Positions 1-11,412 of a DNA stretch of 64,000 nt are shown here, in pieces; position 1 is the first letter of the stretch; every line of letters begins with the position of its first letter. Source of the DNA: Cordia subcordata. Lineage: Eukaryota > Streptophyta > Magnoliopsida > Boraginales > Cordiaceae. The translations under genes were made by a program, and so were the position numbers. The stretch spans positions 682,001 through 746,000 of the forward strand of contig JAPTOF010000024.1 of the NCBI GenBank assembly GCA_028554755.1, in the 5' to 3' direction. The notes under the pieces were generated by a model. It worked only from the letters and a program-made list of their open reading frames with translations, was not told where the DNA came from and did no database searches.

Positions 1-128
1 CTCAAGAAAGTATGTGGTATAGAAACAATCAAGGAAGACTTTCAGTAAGATTTACAGATTATACTGAAGCAAATAATCATTTAGAAGAAAATCAATTAGA
101 AGAAGAAACTGATAATATAAATGAATAG
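1..128 (+). pseudogene. Tail of an upstream ORF of the caulimovirid remnant
   Basis: An open frame enters from the window edge (codons from base 3) and stops at TAG 126-128. It overlaps by 8 bases the ATG at 121 of the next ORF. Short overlaps of this kind are usual between consecutive ORFs of compact plant pararetroviruses. The visible 41 residues are polar and turn acidic at the end, and I see no motif. From its place before the Cys-rich/protease region it could be the end of a movement- or coat-protein ORF, but nothing in the residues proves this. The rest lies outside the window. Confidence 0.4.
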
Positions 129-1020
129 TGAAATAAAAGAAATATTAAAATTATTAGAATTTAATAATTTACAAGAATTAGAATATAGTTTAAAAAATCA
201 AATATATAATTTAGGACAAAATATGCAAGAAAATAATAATAATATAGAAGAAACATATGAATTAGATGAAAATGGTAAAAGAATAAAGAAATTAGATTTT
301 AATAAAGATAATTTAATTAATCTAGATGAAGAAATTATACCAATAGCTGATAATAAAAAGGAAATTGATTTAATTAGTTTTGAAGATGACGAAACAAATA
401 ACGATTATATAAAACAATTAGAACTAATAAATAATAAGTCACAAATAGAATATGATAAAATAATGAAAGAATTTGAAAATATAGAAGTAAGTAATAAAAA
501 TATAGTAGTAATAGAAGAATTTAATTATGAAAAGTATATTAAAGAATTAGAAAATAAAGCATTTAATCAAATAAAAAATGAAAATAAAGTAGAAGTAAAT
601 ATAGAAAAAATATATGAAGAGGAAGAAGATATAATAAATACATTTTAAAATAATCTAGAAAAAGAAACAGATAATGAAGAAACAGAAGATTTAGAGAAAA
701 TAGAAAATTTAGAAACTATAGAAAATAAAGAAAATATAGATAGCGATTCAAATATAGAAGACACTGATTTTCCCATAAATTTAGACAATTTATTAGGAAA
801 TTTTAATAAATTTAATATAAATATGTTTAAACCATTAGATGAAAAATTAAAAGAAAACGATGAATGCTTACATAATTGGCAATTAGGAAAAGGTTTAGAA
901 ACAAAGTCTTGTTATATATGTACTTGGTATCCAGCAATAAAAGTAAGAGCTAAATGCAATAAATGTTTAAAAGAAGCATGTATTAGGTGTATTAATAAAA
1001 AATTTAGATCTAATACCTGA
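121..1020 (+). pseudogene. Caulimovirid acidic ORF with badnavirus-type second Cys motif, broken
   Basis: One reading frame runs from ATG 121 to TGA 1018-1020 with one internal stop (TAA 646-648). The first 200 codons are strongly acidic and rich in Asn, Glu, Ile and Lys. A cysteine array at 910-990 has exact spacing CX2CX11CX2CX4CX2C. That spacing is the second cysteine motif described downstream of the coat-protein CCHC box in badnaviruses and tungroviruses. No CCHC coat-protein box is seen, so that part lies to the left or is lost. The aspartic protease follows in the same frame after local frame damage (1018-1092). Base composition is much more AT-rich than the retrotransposons to the right. 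This is a decayed integrated copy, not a functional gene. Confidence 0.7.
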
Positions 1021-1092
1021 ATCAAAAAATAAAGAATTAAAAATAGAAAGTAAATTTATAGAGAAAAATATAATAACTAAAGTTGAAAATAT

Positions 1093-1367
1093 TGAAGCAA
1101 AAAATTAGAAATAGAAGAAAAAATAGAATTACAAGATAATAGACTAAGTAAATTAGAAAAAGGAAAAGAAAAAATAGAATCAAATCCATTATTAATACAA
1201 CAAGTTCATTCAGACTTCCAACTAGATAATTTTTGTAAAATAAAAAGAAATTCTAATCTATTAACTGTTAGAATTAATTTTAAACACTATGATAGATATA
1301 TAGAAACAAATGCTATTATAGATACAGGTTGTACAATAACTGTTATAGATCCACAAATAGTTAACAG

Positions 1368-1415
<48 letters not shown>

Positions 1416-1851
1416 AGAAAAGCCTTTAAAAGGTGTAGGATTTTCAGGAAATGAGATACCATATACACAATATATAAAAAATGCATATATTTCATTTTTA
1501 ACTCCTTGTAATACTCAAACACTTGCTTATACGTTACCAATAAGTTTTTGTTTACCAGTTACCCATAAAGAAGGCAAAATTATTCTAGGATTAAATTTTT
1601 TATTAAATGAAAATGGTAGTCTTTATATTAATTCAGACTTTATTTATTTAAATCAAAATACAGTATATTCACCTATTAATATAGACAATCCATTAGAGTA
1701 CGTTCAGAAGCGTGGTGGAGAATATATAGAAATAGAAAAAAATGAAAATTGTGAAGAGTGTAAATTAGGAAAACAGAATTGTTGTTGTAATAATATAAAC
1801 CAAGACAATATAGATTTAGAAGATAAAGAAGAAAAATTATATTTTAAATAA
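1093..1851 (+). pseudogene. Caulimovirid aspartic protease domain, no RT attached
   Basis: Open frame from 1093 to TAA 1849-1851, without its own ATG. It is in the same frame as the ORF at 121 but separated by stops at 1018, 1030, 1084 and 1090. The catalytic triplet Asp-Thr-Gly is at 1321-1329 inside a hydrophobic IIDTGCTITVID context, typical of retropepsin-like proteases. A later stretch near 1580-1610 (IILGLNFL) fits the conserved hydrophobic-Gly region near the protease C-terminus. A pure (AT)20 tract at 1371-1410 sits in frame as alternating Tyr-Ile and must be a microsatellite expansion inside the domain. The frame ends in a tail with a dense Cys cluster (about 1750-1795). In related viruses RT and RNase H follow in frame; here they do not. 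Confidence 0.7.
1371..1410. repeat. (AT)20 microsatellite inside the protease remnant
   Basis: Twenty uninterrupted AT units keep the reading frame of the protease remnant. The tract would place about 13 alternating Tyr/Ile residues shortly after the catalytic loop, which no working protease would be expected to hold. Confidence 0.95.
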
Positions 1852-1934
1852 TAAATATATAAATACTTGGATGATATGTTAAGTAGAAAGCTAATTGAAG
1901 CAGATTAGAAAAGGCAAGTTTTTTATTTTGCAGG

Positions 1935-3212
1935 ATGACATCTTCATCAACTCCAGACAAAAGCAATATATTCCTAATACAATATCCTAGCTATGTGGAA
2001 ACAACAGGCCCAAAAGCAGGATAGAGACGGATAAATTTTGACAATAATAATTTAGAGGTAATTCATGCAGGAAACAGGTTTCAGCCCAAGGTTCAACCTA
2101 GAAGCCTGATACCTGAAGACCAACAAACATTCTTAGACAATTTATGACAATCATATTTAAAGAAAAACAATGGATGTTTTATTAATACTTTAAATGCATT
2201 AACAAGTCATTTTTTAAAATTAAGACTAACAAGAATGTTTCAGTTTTATTGTGTTTTTAGAGGTGATAATCCAGGTGTATACAAGCAGTGGATTGAGGCA
2301 ATGGTAATTGGAGTAGGAAAATGCAATAGAGCATGGTATAAAAGGGTACAAACCCTACCAGAAGCAATATTATTACTTAAAACACACTATGGAGACAATA
2401 TCTTTATAAGCCCAGATTGCAATACCAATCTAGAAACAAGTAGAGAAGAATGCTCTAGCTGTGAAACAATGATTAAACACTTTAGAACCATAAAAGAAAG
2501 AAATGACCAGCTTATTTCTGAAAAAGCCCATTACCAAACCATATTACAACAATATCAAACAAAAATACAAACCTTAGAATTAGACTTAACGGACTGGCAA
2601 ACCAAATACAAAGTTTTAGTAGATAAATATAAGTCCGTTACATAACCCACTGAATCAGGGGTTAAATATCCAGCTAGTCCTGTTCAACCGGTAATAGGTA
2701 AAGACAAATCAAATCCGGTTAAGGCTAGAAGTTTGCCAAAAGCTTCTGAAAATCCCAATCGATCGGGAGAAAGATCAGCTAGTCTAGATCCACCGGCATC
2801 TAGTAAAGACACAACAAGTCCGAAAAGACAAAGTAAAAATATTAAAGAAAAAAGAAAATTAAAGAAAGCAATAAAGAAAAAATTATTACGTGATGCTATT
2901 GAGCAAAAAACAAAAGATATACTACAAAAGTTATTCCAAGACAATTGACCAAAAGAACCTGGCTCTACAACCCAGGAAAACAACAGCAACAAAGGCAAAG
3001 GAATAGCAGAAGACAAGACAGGAGAAGATAGTGATTAGATAAGCATAATACAGACGGACGACAGCAAATTAAAGGCAAGAAAGTGGAAGCAAATCAAGCT
3101 GGCAAAAAAGACTTAGGCGGCCTATCAAGTTAAAGCAACAAAAAAGCAGACACGAAAGGAGACAAAGAAAGACAGCCATGAAGAAAAATCATGGATGAAA
3201 CAAAAGATGTAA
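1935..3212 (+). pseudogene. Caulimovirid viroplasmin/transactivator-like ORF, broken
   Basis: A single frame from ATG 1935 to TAA 3210-3212 is interrupted by stops at 2022, 2145, 2643, 2946, 3036 and 3114. The longest intact piece (2235-2645) opens with FYCVFRGDNPGVYKQW, then a Tyr-Lys and a Thr-x-x-Glu-Ala segment. This is the pattern of the viroplasmin/RNase H1 N-terminal fold seen in the ORF VI transactivator of several caulimovirid genera. It is followed by a region with heptad-like spacing (about 2470-2630, probable coiled coil) and a very basic stretch (about 2815-2900). In viruses that have such a protein it makes inclusion bodies and allows reinitiation of translation on the polycistronic RNA. 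Position after the protease and before the TATA/poly(A) region agrees with family gene order. Confidence 0.6.
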
Positions 3213-3299
3213 TGTAAAGTCTTCATTTCAATAGTAATATTTGTCATCTAAACAATAAAAGCACAAAATAACAAATAGGATTTGCAATAATGTAAAATG

Positions 3300-3480
3300 T
3301 AACGTGGCAGCAATTAGCGTAGAATAGAAGCAAGTAGTATAGGATAGAATTAGTATAAATAGATGCTTATTCTTTGAGAAGAGTAAGGTGAAGAAGAAGG
3401 AGAAAACTCAGCGCTCATCCTTACCCACTCATTGTAAAAATTTTCTCTCAATAAAAACTCTCCTTTTCAATTATCAAGTA
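3300..3480 (+). promoter_or_regulatory. Pararetrovirus-type promoter and poly(A) region
   Basis: TATAAATA at 3354-3361 lies about 140 bases after the end of the viroplasmin-like ORF, and AATAAA is at 3450-3455. A TATA box followed within about 100 bases by a poly(A) signal is the arrangement that gives caulimovirid pregenomic RNA its terminal redundancy. An ACGTGGC-type box at 3301-3308 could be an activator site. A CT microsatellite (about 3486-3503) follows. Function is inferred from arrangement only. Confidence 0.55.
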
Positions 3481-3886
3481 AGTTCTCTCTCTCTCTCTCT
3501 CCCACTCTTTAATTTTATTTAAGTCTACTTTTAATTTTATTTCAATTAAGGGATAAGGGCGAAAACCCCTCGCAAGACAAAAAGATCCGATGATATGAAA
3601 AGCTATGCTTAGGCACGTTGGATCCTAAATACTAGAATAGTGTGATATATTGCTGATAACATGAGCCAATGCATGTATCGGTCTCTACTGTAATCCCTGT
3701 GTAAAAGAAAAAGAGCAAAACGGGAAGCGAGTCCGCTTGAGGCCGTTGATGATGTTGAAAAAGGCCGTTTAGGACTAACGCGTGACTAGCATTATTTATC
3801 TAGTGTTTTATACAAGTTAATTTATTTTCAATAGCAAATGTTAAATTTTTATTGAGTTTATTTATTTTCAATTAAAGACAACAAAT

Positions 3887-3890
<4 letters not shown>
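3481..3890 (+). other. Leader-like noncoding tract of the caulimovirid
   Basis: No ORF of note. The tract is richer in G and C than the sequence on either side and has several short ATG-containing frames, as expected of the long structured leader of a caulimovirid pregenomic RNA. I could not find a tRNA-Met-type primer-binding site (TGGTATCAGAGC-like). The viral part probably ends at or before the TA repeat at 3892. Confidence 0.35.

Positions 3891-3891
<1 letters not shown>

Positions 3892-3922
<31 letters not shown>
3892..3922. repeat. (TA)n microsatellite
   Basis: About 15 TA units. It lies at the apparent right edge of the pararetrovirus remnant. TA-rich simple repeats are reported as frequent integration places of some endogenous caulimovirids, so this may be the insertion junction. 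Confidence 0.9.
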
Positions 3923-3924
<2 letters not shown>

Positions 3925-4218
3925 TTGTGCATCAATAACATGATAATTATGATTAAACTAAAATTAAAAAATAATTCAAAAATTTTTTTATATGTGTAGG
4001 CTTGTGTGCAAAAGAAAACATGTATTAATACTAAAGAATTAAACTAAAATTAAAACAACCAATTAAATACACGAGTAATGTAGATTACTTAAACAAAATA
4101 AAATGAATTACAAGAAATTAAAAGAAAATATTATAAGAAAGAAAGTGAGAAAATATCAAATGTAAATTAGGATTGAGGCTTAAGTTGGATTCAATCTATT
4201 TAAGACTTTAATGCGTTG
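3923..4218. other. AT-rich noncoding stretch, nothing recognised
   Basis: No ORF, repeat unit or LTR similarity to the rest of the window is visible. It may be the only non-transposon host DNA here, or the pre-integration flank of the N1 element that begins at 4219. Confidence 0.4.
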
Positions 4219-7200
4219 TGATCGCTATCTCGCAGCACTAGCCTAAATAGCCTGCAAGCACACAGGTCGCGTGTAATATGGTGTGCGTGAGTGCGAGGTT
4301 GAATCCAAGGAGAGGCTAAACGTGAGTGGTGTCCTAAGTTATGTGTGTCCTAAAAAGCTACGTGTTGTGTCCCTAAACTACTATCTTTTTGGGATTTTTG
4401 GTTTAAAGGGAGTTCGGGAAAGATAGATTTAACCTAAGGGCAAGAAAATAAAAGGGGTGTATGTGTGCGTGAAATAGGAGAATCAAGCGATCTAAGCGGA
4501 ATCTAACACATGGAAATAGGGAACAAGGGTGATTACGTCTTGCAAATGGGTGATTGATATCGCTATTTGAGCACAAGCCTTAATAGCCCGCAAGTGCACG
4601 GGACGTGTGCAGTACAGTGTGTGCAAGTGCGGGGTCGAATCCACAGGGAGGCTACCTTAGTTTAGTTTCTGTGTACTGGGGTGCCTTAAACTAGCTACGT
4701 GCGTATGTGTACTTACTTTGAGATGGAAGGGAACTCGGAAAAAAAAGAAAATAAACTAATCTATAGAGGAACTTAAGGGAGCCAAACTAAGGAAGGAGAC
4801 ACTAATAAAGAAGAAGGGGGACCTAGGGCAATTGCATTGCAACTAGACTTGGGCTATGAGAACGGATGAGGTCTATCTAAGGCTCGAGACTTCTATTGCC
4901 GTTGTGTTGATCGGGGGTTCTCCTAACCAATACTAGTGGTTTAACCCATTAGCTGGATTTAAAGCTAAGGGCCAATCCCTCCTAGCCTACGCAATTCGTG
5001 TGTAGAACTTATCCTCTTGGCTGGGTTTAAAGCCAAGGACTAGCATCTAAACACTACGTGACATTAAGGCTCAATTAACCAACACTAACGTGGATGAGGG
5101 ATACTCTAGTCTAGGTTAACTTATCCGCTTGGCTGGATTTAAAGCCAAGGACTAGCACCTAAACTCGACTAAGCAAAGCATGTAACCTATTAGCTGGATT
5201 TAAAGCTAAAGCCTACTCTACTAAGCAAAGCCATGAGATTACGCACAATCACATCACCCAAATAAGTAGATAAGAGCATTTGAAGCACAAATAACACATG
5301 CATATTCACTTAGGCATTTTAACAAACACATAGACATACTTGATTTCCAATACATAGACACATTGAATCATGCCATAAATTTATGTAAATAAATATGTAT
5401 TAAGAGCCAAATATCTACACAAATCCATTATTCAACGCCCTAATCTAATATACAATAACAATCAACCCTAAATCTAGCATAATCTAGCAACATATTTACA
5501 AGAAATAGAGAAAGAACAAGAAGAACTTCCCTAAATTCTTGCTTCCAAATCCGTACAAATCCTTCAATTCTTTGTTTGCTGCTTCAATCCTTGCTTGGTG
5601 TGTGGTTTAGATGGTGGTTTAGGGTGGTTTGTGTAGTGGGTCGAGGTTAGGGTTTATTAGGGTTTAAGAAATAAAAGTTCCTCCTTCAAAAGGGCTGAAA
5701 AGTGGCTTAAATAAAGCTTTCAACGCGTCCAGCCGGGGGCCCAGCCGGTTGACCGGCTTTGGGCCTAAGTCGTCCGGCCAAAATTGGCCCAGGTTCTGAT
5801 CTGGCCGGTTGACCGGCTTGGTCGTCCGGCCTATACAGAGGCTAACCGATCTTGATAGTAAAATGGTTATATCTTGCTCGTTTTAGCTCCGATTCGTGCA
5901 CCGTTTTTTTCTATGGCTTTGTATCATTATGGGGGATCTCCCAAGCCATATTTTGCACCCTAAAATGTATCCAAAATTTGTCCATGTCCTTTTTAGGTTG
6001 CAAGATCCGAATTTGGCTCACGTTGCGCTCAGTTTCACCTCGGTCGCTCCTTCTTTCTTCCGGCCATTTCCAAAAGCACTTTTCTTCATTCCTTTGCATC
6101 CAAAACACCCTTGGCTTTGTTCCACACTTCAATCACCCTCAGTTAAGCTCCAATTATCTTCCCAAATCACACCTTAAACAAGCAAGAAACGTACATTAGT
6201 GTAGCATTTAAGTCCTAAGTTCAACTATGAACGTGTAGACCTTAATATGCATGAGTATGACCTAAATGTTAAACTAATACATCAAATGAAGCTCAAAACA
6301 CCTCAAAACAAGTATATAATTGCAAAATATAAACACACAAAACAGACACATCAGTGACTACTATTTCTTGTTAAGGTTGCTTGATGGATTGTTTGGGTTG
6401 CTCTTATCTAGATCTCTAATTAGCCTCCTAATGATACCCTTCGGACTCAATGCAAGTCCATCCCTAGACAGGTCTACCTAGAGTTATGGCGTGGTCTTTA
6501 TGACCTAGGCATTAGGGCTAGTTACTTAGGGTTCTAGGTGTCTTAGATCAATCTAACTCTTGTGTTTAGTCCACTAATTAGTTCCCTAATTTATTCTTAA
6601 GACTCGATGTGAGTCTGTTCCTAAATATGTCTACCCAAAGCTACAGCGTGGTCTTTATGAACCTAGGGCCATAGAGTGGACCAACTAGCTTCCTAAGTAA
6701 ACTAAAGTCAACTAAACCTATTCGAACATCTATTGGTTGGATTTAAAGCCAAAGGGGACTCGACTTAGGCTAGTTATTAGTTATACACCATCGATCCTTA
6801 TTATAATAGTGGGAATTAACGTTTGAGTGCAAAGCATACACATCTAAGTCATGGCATTCGAGAATATTCCGATATATCCTACTAAAAAGCATATAGACAT
6901 ACTTAAATTATACCAGTTTAAGCTATAGCACTCGACATATAAGCAATATAAGCTATTTGTGCTAGTAAGTAGGCAAACACATGTATAGACAGGTATACAG
7001 ATGTGCTCACTTCATGTAATCACCACACAAACACATAGACAAGTATGTGAAATAACCATTCAAAACCTTAAGTGCAAACAAGTGTATATAAATAAATAAA
7101 TAAATAAATAAATATATATATGTTAATCCATCAAGTTCCCATAACAGTAAAGTAGCAATCAATCCATTATGCAAGAAATAAATACCCTACATAGCTCTAA

Positions 7201-7957
7201 TCATACATAATTGAATTTAGGATAAAAGAGATACCCTTTTATCTATAGCTATGCCTTACGATCCAAGAGCTAATGTCCAAATCCTTGTGTTTGATCCTCC
7301 TAGAGGCTTGATTCCAAAGTGTCTTTGTGTTTAGAAGTGTGTGTGTGAGGTGGGATTTGGTGGATTTAGGATTTAGGATTTAGGGAAATGCGTGCGTATG
7401 TATGTGAAAGCTCTCCAAAATTCTCCTTAAGAAATAGCTAAAAACGAGCTTATAAAGCTTTCATGCAGATGTTGTTAGAAGCACTATCGGTTGCTCTGCA
7501 AGATAAGGGCTAGGTGACCAGCAAAAACATTTGCTCTCTGCCTCTGCCGGACTCCCTGCAGGTCAACCGGCAGATGCCCCCAGGGTGACCCAATCTTTCT
7601 ACAATGAACTCCAAAGTTCGTTGTTCTTGCTCCGTTCATCCCCAATCGCTCTGAGCTTCAATCGCATGCCTCCAAACGTGTTTTCCTTGCTATTTCTAGC
7701 CTTGAAACCCTTCTTCAAGCTTGGCCACTCAATCAACATCTTCAATCAATTCCAAGCATTGCATCATTTCTGACCTAAAACACATGAAATATGTTCTTAG
7801 TATAGTACTTTCTCTATAAGTTCACCTATGTACACTTATATCCTTGTATGCTCAAATATAGCATAAATACAATACTAAGGCTTTCTAATAAGCACTAAAA
7901 CACCTCTAAATAGATAAAGAAACACAATGTAGAACCATATACAAAACCTACACATCA
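4219..7957 (-). mobile_element. 3' LTR of non-autonomous element N1 (interrupted by a solo LTR)
   Basis: On the minus strand the LTR starts TGATGTG (right edge, 7957) and ends CGATCA (left edge, 4219). It is followed on the right by a polypurine tract in reverse complement. Its own sequence is 4219-4554 plus 6354-7957; the middle is a later solo LTR. It is of the same type as the LTRs at 11597-13357, 35507-37508 and 38796-47581. It carries the conserved block with CTTTAAATCC near 6730 and the CCGGTTGACC-like GC-rich cluster near 7540-7590. Confidence 0.75.
4555..6353 (-). mobile_element. Solo LTR of the C-type family
   Basis: The sequence TGATATCGC...ACACATCA matches, in reverse complement, the LTRs of element C (40333-41925 and 45566-47173). 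It interrupts the N1 LTR. The flanks GTGAT (4550-4554) and GTGAC (6354-6358) form a 4-of-5 target duplication, and the same site is uninterrupted in the sister LTR at about 11930. No internal sequence remains, so it is a solo LTR left by LTR-LTR recombination. It contains four copies of the GCTGGATTTAAAGC motif (about 4953, 5022, 5130, 5191) and a CCGGTTGACCGGC cluster at 5735-5840. Confidence 0.8.
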
Positions 7958-9644
7958 ACACCCCCAAACCTTTTCCTTGCTTGTCCTCAAGCAAGTCCAA
8001 ACCTAAGTTTATCTCTAAGTTACTAAAGAGGGTTGCCTAGACGATTGACTTGCTATCATGGTGAATCAAAGGAGTATAGAGGGATCTCTAAGCCTCTTCG
8101 GATCCTCCCCTTACTCACAAGGGGTCTTGCACCTCGTGGGAAGTTACTAAGTAGCCATACCACCACAAGCCTAGGATTCTAACGCACACACGTAGGATGT
8201 TGATATTTTGTGCCCCCTTGACTGACATGGCCTCCCCAATATACACAAAGCCTCAAAGAGAAAGAAAGCAAGAATGTGCAAATACAATGGCTCATAAATG
8301 GCATAAGAACCTTATTCACACAACATCAAAGAACAAATAGAGTTACTTGCACTAAGTTGACATTGTGTCACTTTAGCATTTATAATAAAATTTACTTTTT
8401 CAATCTTTTTGGTGTCTTTTTGGCTTTTTGTACTTTTCACTTTTTTCATAATTTTTGGCTTTTTCAAATTTTTTCCTTTTTCCTTTTTTTTGCATTTTTT
8501 TTGGATTTTTCATATTTTTGTGTTACATAGCAAGAAGAAAAGAAAAAAAAAAGGCCAAGACATATATAAAAAAAAACTAATCAAGGAAGGGGCACTATTA
8601 TCAATACCTCTTTCAACCACTTTTTCCAACCAAGTCACGGGACAGCTACAAGATATATTCTTAAAGGTGCTCACTCCCCACAGCTTTCAAAAGGCCCTTT
8701 CTCCTAGTCTCGGGTCTCCCTCCATTCCATCCACTCGCCACAATACAACCTTATCTCCACCAATCAATTAAATCAATTACGAGAGCCAACACTTTAATCA
8801 ACCAAGAGATGAACGACTCTAAATGCACAAAAAATAAAAAGAATTTAACCAATTTTACAAACATAATGCAATCTATCCTGACAAAGCATAAAATAATAAA
8901 ATCAAACTCCTACACCCCCAAAGCTAAACTTTGCTTGTCCTCAAGCAAATAGAACATTACCGCATAATAAGTAAATAGGCATTACAAGGCAAGTAAGGGT
9001 AGTGGGGACGGGGTAGAAAGAAGGGGAACAAGTGAAGAAATGATAGATACAACCTTGTATTCTTTTAAAGCTCCTCAATGCCAATGATTAATGAATGATC
9101 TACTAACTTTGTTTTTCAATAGACTATAAACGCTTAAAGCACACAATTAGTAGCATTACCATGCAAACTCGCATTGGCACTATCGAATGATAAACAAGAT
9201 GTATTCAAAAGAGGAATTAATAGAAGTAAGGATCAACACTTAGGAGGATGAAAAAAAAAAGCAAATGAAAAGAAAAATGAAAATCAAGAAAACTAAACTA
9301 GAAAAACAAGTATAACAAGTAAAAATAAGAAAAATAAAAAACAAGTAAAATACAAGGAAAAGAAAAAGAGTATAAACATGTCTAGGGTGCCTCTTAACAG
9401 CATTGGATTTAACGCCTCCAGCCTGGCACTAATGTTAGAGCTGTACATGTTTAAAGTTGAGAGGCACAAATTGCCGAATATTCAACCGAGCACAGATATT
9501 AGAGGGAAAAGAGTTATGCACTATATGATAGCACAATGAATGCACGATGCACCCCTTTTCAAGGTCTTACCCTAAAACATCAAATGAGAATGTGTGTGCA
9601 AATGTGGAAGGTGTCATGCACAAACGTGAAAGATCATGCCCTGC
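7958..9644 (-). mobile_element. N1 3' internal noncoding region
   Basis: Shared in order with all other elements here. From the LTR inward there is a polypurine tract with a TTGCTTG/CAAGCAA hairpin (7977-7994), a block ending in the small hairpin 8289-8311, the inverted repeat TGACA-TTG-TGTCA (8358-8370), T-rich and A-rich runs (8400-8580) and a CTCCCCAC block (about 8665). A second hairpin (8931-8948) with a G-rich tract follows, then A-rich sequence to the end of the coding part. Open frames at 8276-8771 are low-complexity Phe-rich shadows, not genes. Confidence 0.7.
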
Positions 9645-11412
9645 TTACTCTTTAACTGACCACCCCATAGCCTTCTTTTCGTAGTCAAGGGCTAGGAATA
9701 CACCCTTCCCATGGGCCAAAGATAGGTCTAACGCATGCAATATGGGAGAAGTACTTTTTAACCCATAGGCCAAAGATAGGTCCAATGCATGCAATATGGG
9801 AGAAGTGCTCTTTAACCCTAGATAAAAATGTTCTAAACTAGAAGGTTGAAACGTGAGCTCCAAAGAGGGGACTCAACGGAATGGGAATGGGAAGTAGGAA
9901 CGACATTTGGAGAAGGAGGAGCAATGATACGAGAAGTGGATGTACTACACTCTTCTTTTCTACAAGATATAACATGATCAAGCCTAGGTTGTTCTAACTC
10001 CTTACGAGGGGTGGATTCGATCTTAATAGGCTTTATTTCCATCAATGATATCATTCTTCCAAGCTCACCAATTCATTTCTTAGGTGTCTTCTTAGAGTTG
10101 CTATTCTCCTCAGTATAATAATCCCTAACTCTAAGAGACTTATCATCTAAAAACTCCGAAATTGATGTCTTGTTCTCCCTAATAGATGACTATAAACCTT
10201 CACTACCTAAAGTCTTTTCAAATTCATCCATACATTCATTGCTAGTGGGTATCATCTCACCATCACGCTTTTTATACAGGGTCAGCACAAATGGAGGAGA
10301 TAAAGAGGACTCAATGTATTCTGGGTCACGCAACAAGAATGCTTAAATGAGATGTGTACACTAGACTCCTTAGATATAGACTCGAAATACAAATGAGTGC
10401 CATGATTATGAGACTTAACCTCCAAGTGTGTGTAAAGTGTGGGATGAGAAGAAATGATAGGCTCATGCGACTCAATGAAGGATGTTGAAAGCTTAGGAGG
10501 ATAAGGTACTACTTCCTCTAAAGTATATCCATAAGAATCATCAAGAACCAAACTATCATCAAGCTCATCCTCATCCTCACTACATGATGTCAACTCTCCA
10601 TCAAGCTCTCTTTCTAGTTGTCTCTCCAATACATCATCATTTTCACCTTTATTGCTCTAATCTCTAGGTCTTTGTCCTATCTTTTCAACCCGGTCTAAAA
10701 GTATCTCAAAACATCCAACCACGGGTTATTTAGTCTTAACCATTCTTCTTAAGCACTCATCTCAATTTTCAACTTGTTGCCTTATGCGATCTAGGCGCTT
10801 TTGGTTAGATTGGAGGAGGTATATGAGATAGTCAAGCTTTTGACTACGTGAAAGAGACCTAAAAGAAGAAAGTTATTCTAGGTTGAGATGGGAAAGATCT
10901 TGGTTAAAACACTAAAAACACCATCATCAAAAGACTTAGAGGAATGATGGGTAGAAAACGACGGTGCTAGAAGTGGATTTTCAAAGTAAGAAGGTGGATG
11001 ATATGGAGAGTTATCTTGACTCCAAAATGAAAATGCATGATGTTACTCCCTAGAATCATTATGATAGGATGAATATGCATGCATGGGCATATGATCGCTA
11101 GGGGCATTAGGCGTTGCATGCAATCGGGAATGACAATGGTGAAAGGTAGGACAAACACTAGAAAAATGAACACAAGGTAGGACAAGCACTAAAATATGCA
11201 TCCCTATAGTCATGATTTCTAAATAAAGATGTATAAGATGATGCATGATTATAGGGGTCATAGTCGGGACTAGCCCTAGATTAGGGATTGTCATAGGGAC
11301 AACAAATGGTTTTGTGCCAATGACTTCCACCTAAGTGAAAAGCATTGGGAACATGTTTGGGTAGTGGGAAAGAGGATATTAAGGACCACCAAGAAGCATT
11401 TGGGTCACTCAT
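9645..11412 (-). pseudogene. Gag-like CCHC/acidic protein of N1, decayed
   Basis: Read leftward from ATG at 11412 (MSDPNASWWS). The N-terminal part (10967-11412) corresponds to the two CCHC knuckles of the copy in element C, but here both are damaged and the second is rearranged. The middle part (10282-10629) is open and carries the family's acidic block (SCSEDEDELDDSLVLDD). The C-terminal part (9645-10054) contains LELTF-like and AMGW segments similar to the linker between protease and RT in Athila Pol. That part holds a 57-base tandem duplication (about 9708-9821). There is no RT, RNase H or integrase, so the element depended on another for its enzymes. Confidence 0.65.

Noticed and set aside
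1857..1884. TAC TTG GAT GAT ATG reads Tyr-Leu-Asp-Asp-Met, like an RT active site, just after the protease ORF
   Set aside because: It lies directly after stop codons in a short frame with no other RT motif around it, and a stop follows 10 codons later. Most likely chance; at best a trace of a deleted RT.
2684..3016. 110-codon minus-strand ORF
   Set aside because: It is antisense to the viroplasmin-like pseudogene, with a low-complexity Leu/Phe-rich product and no start context or homologue pattern.
5852..6199. Overlapping ORFs on both strands inside the solo LTR, with a similar one at 22649-22894
   Set aside because: Similarity between them is due to LTR copies; frames are not kept in the C-type LTRs at 40333 and 45566.
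8276..8771. Phe-rich ORFs that look like small membrane proteins (also 15114-15374, 25331-25576, 61248-61678)
   Set aside because: They are produced by T-rich and A-rich runs in the 3' noncoding region and are not conserved as protein.
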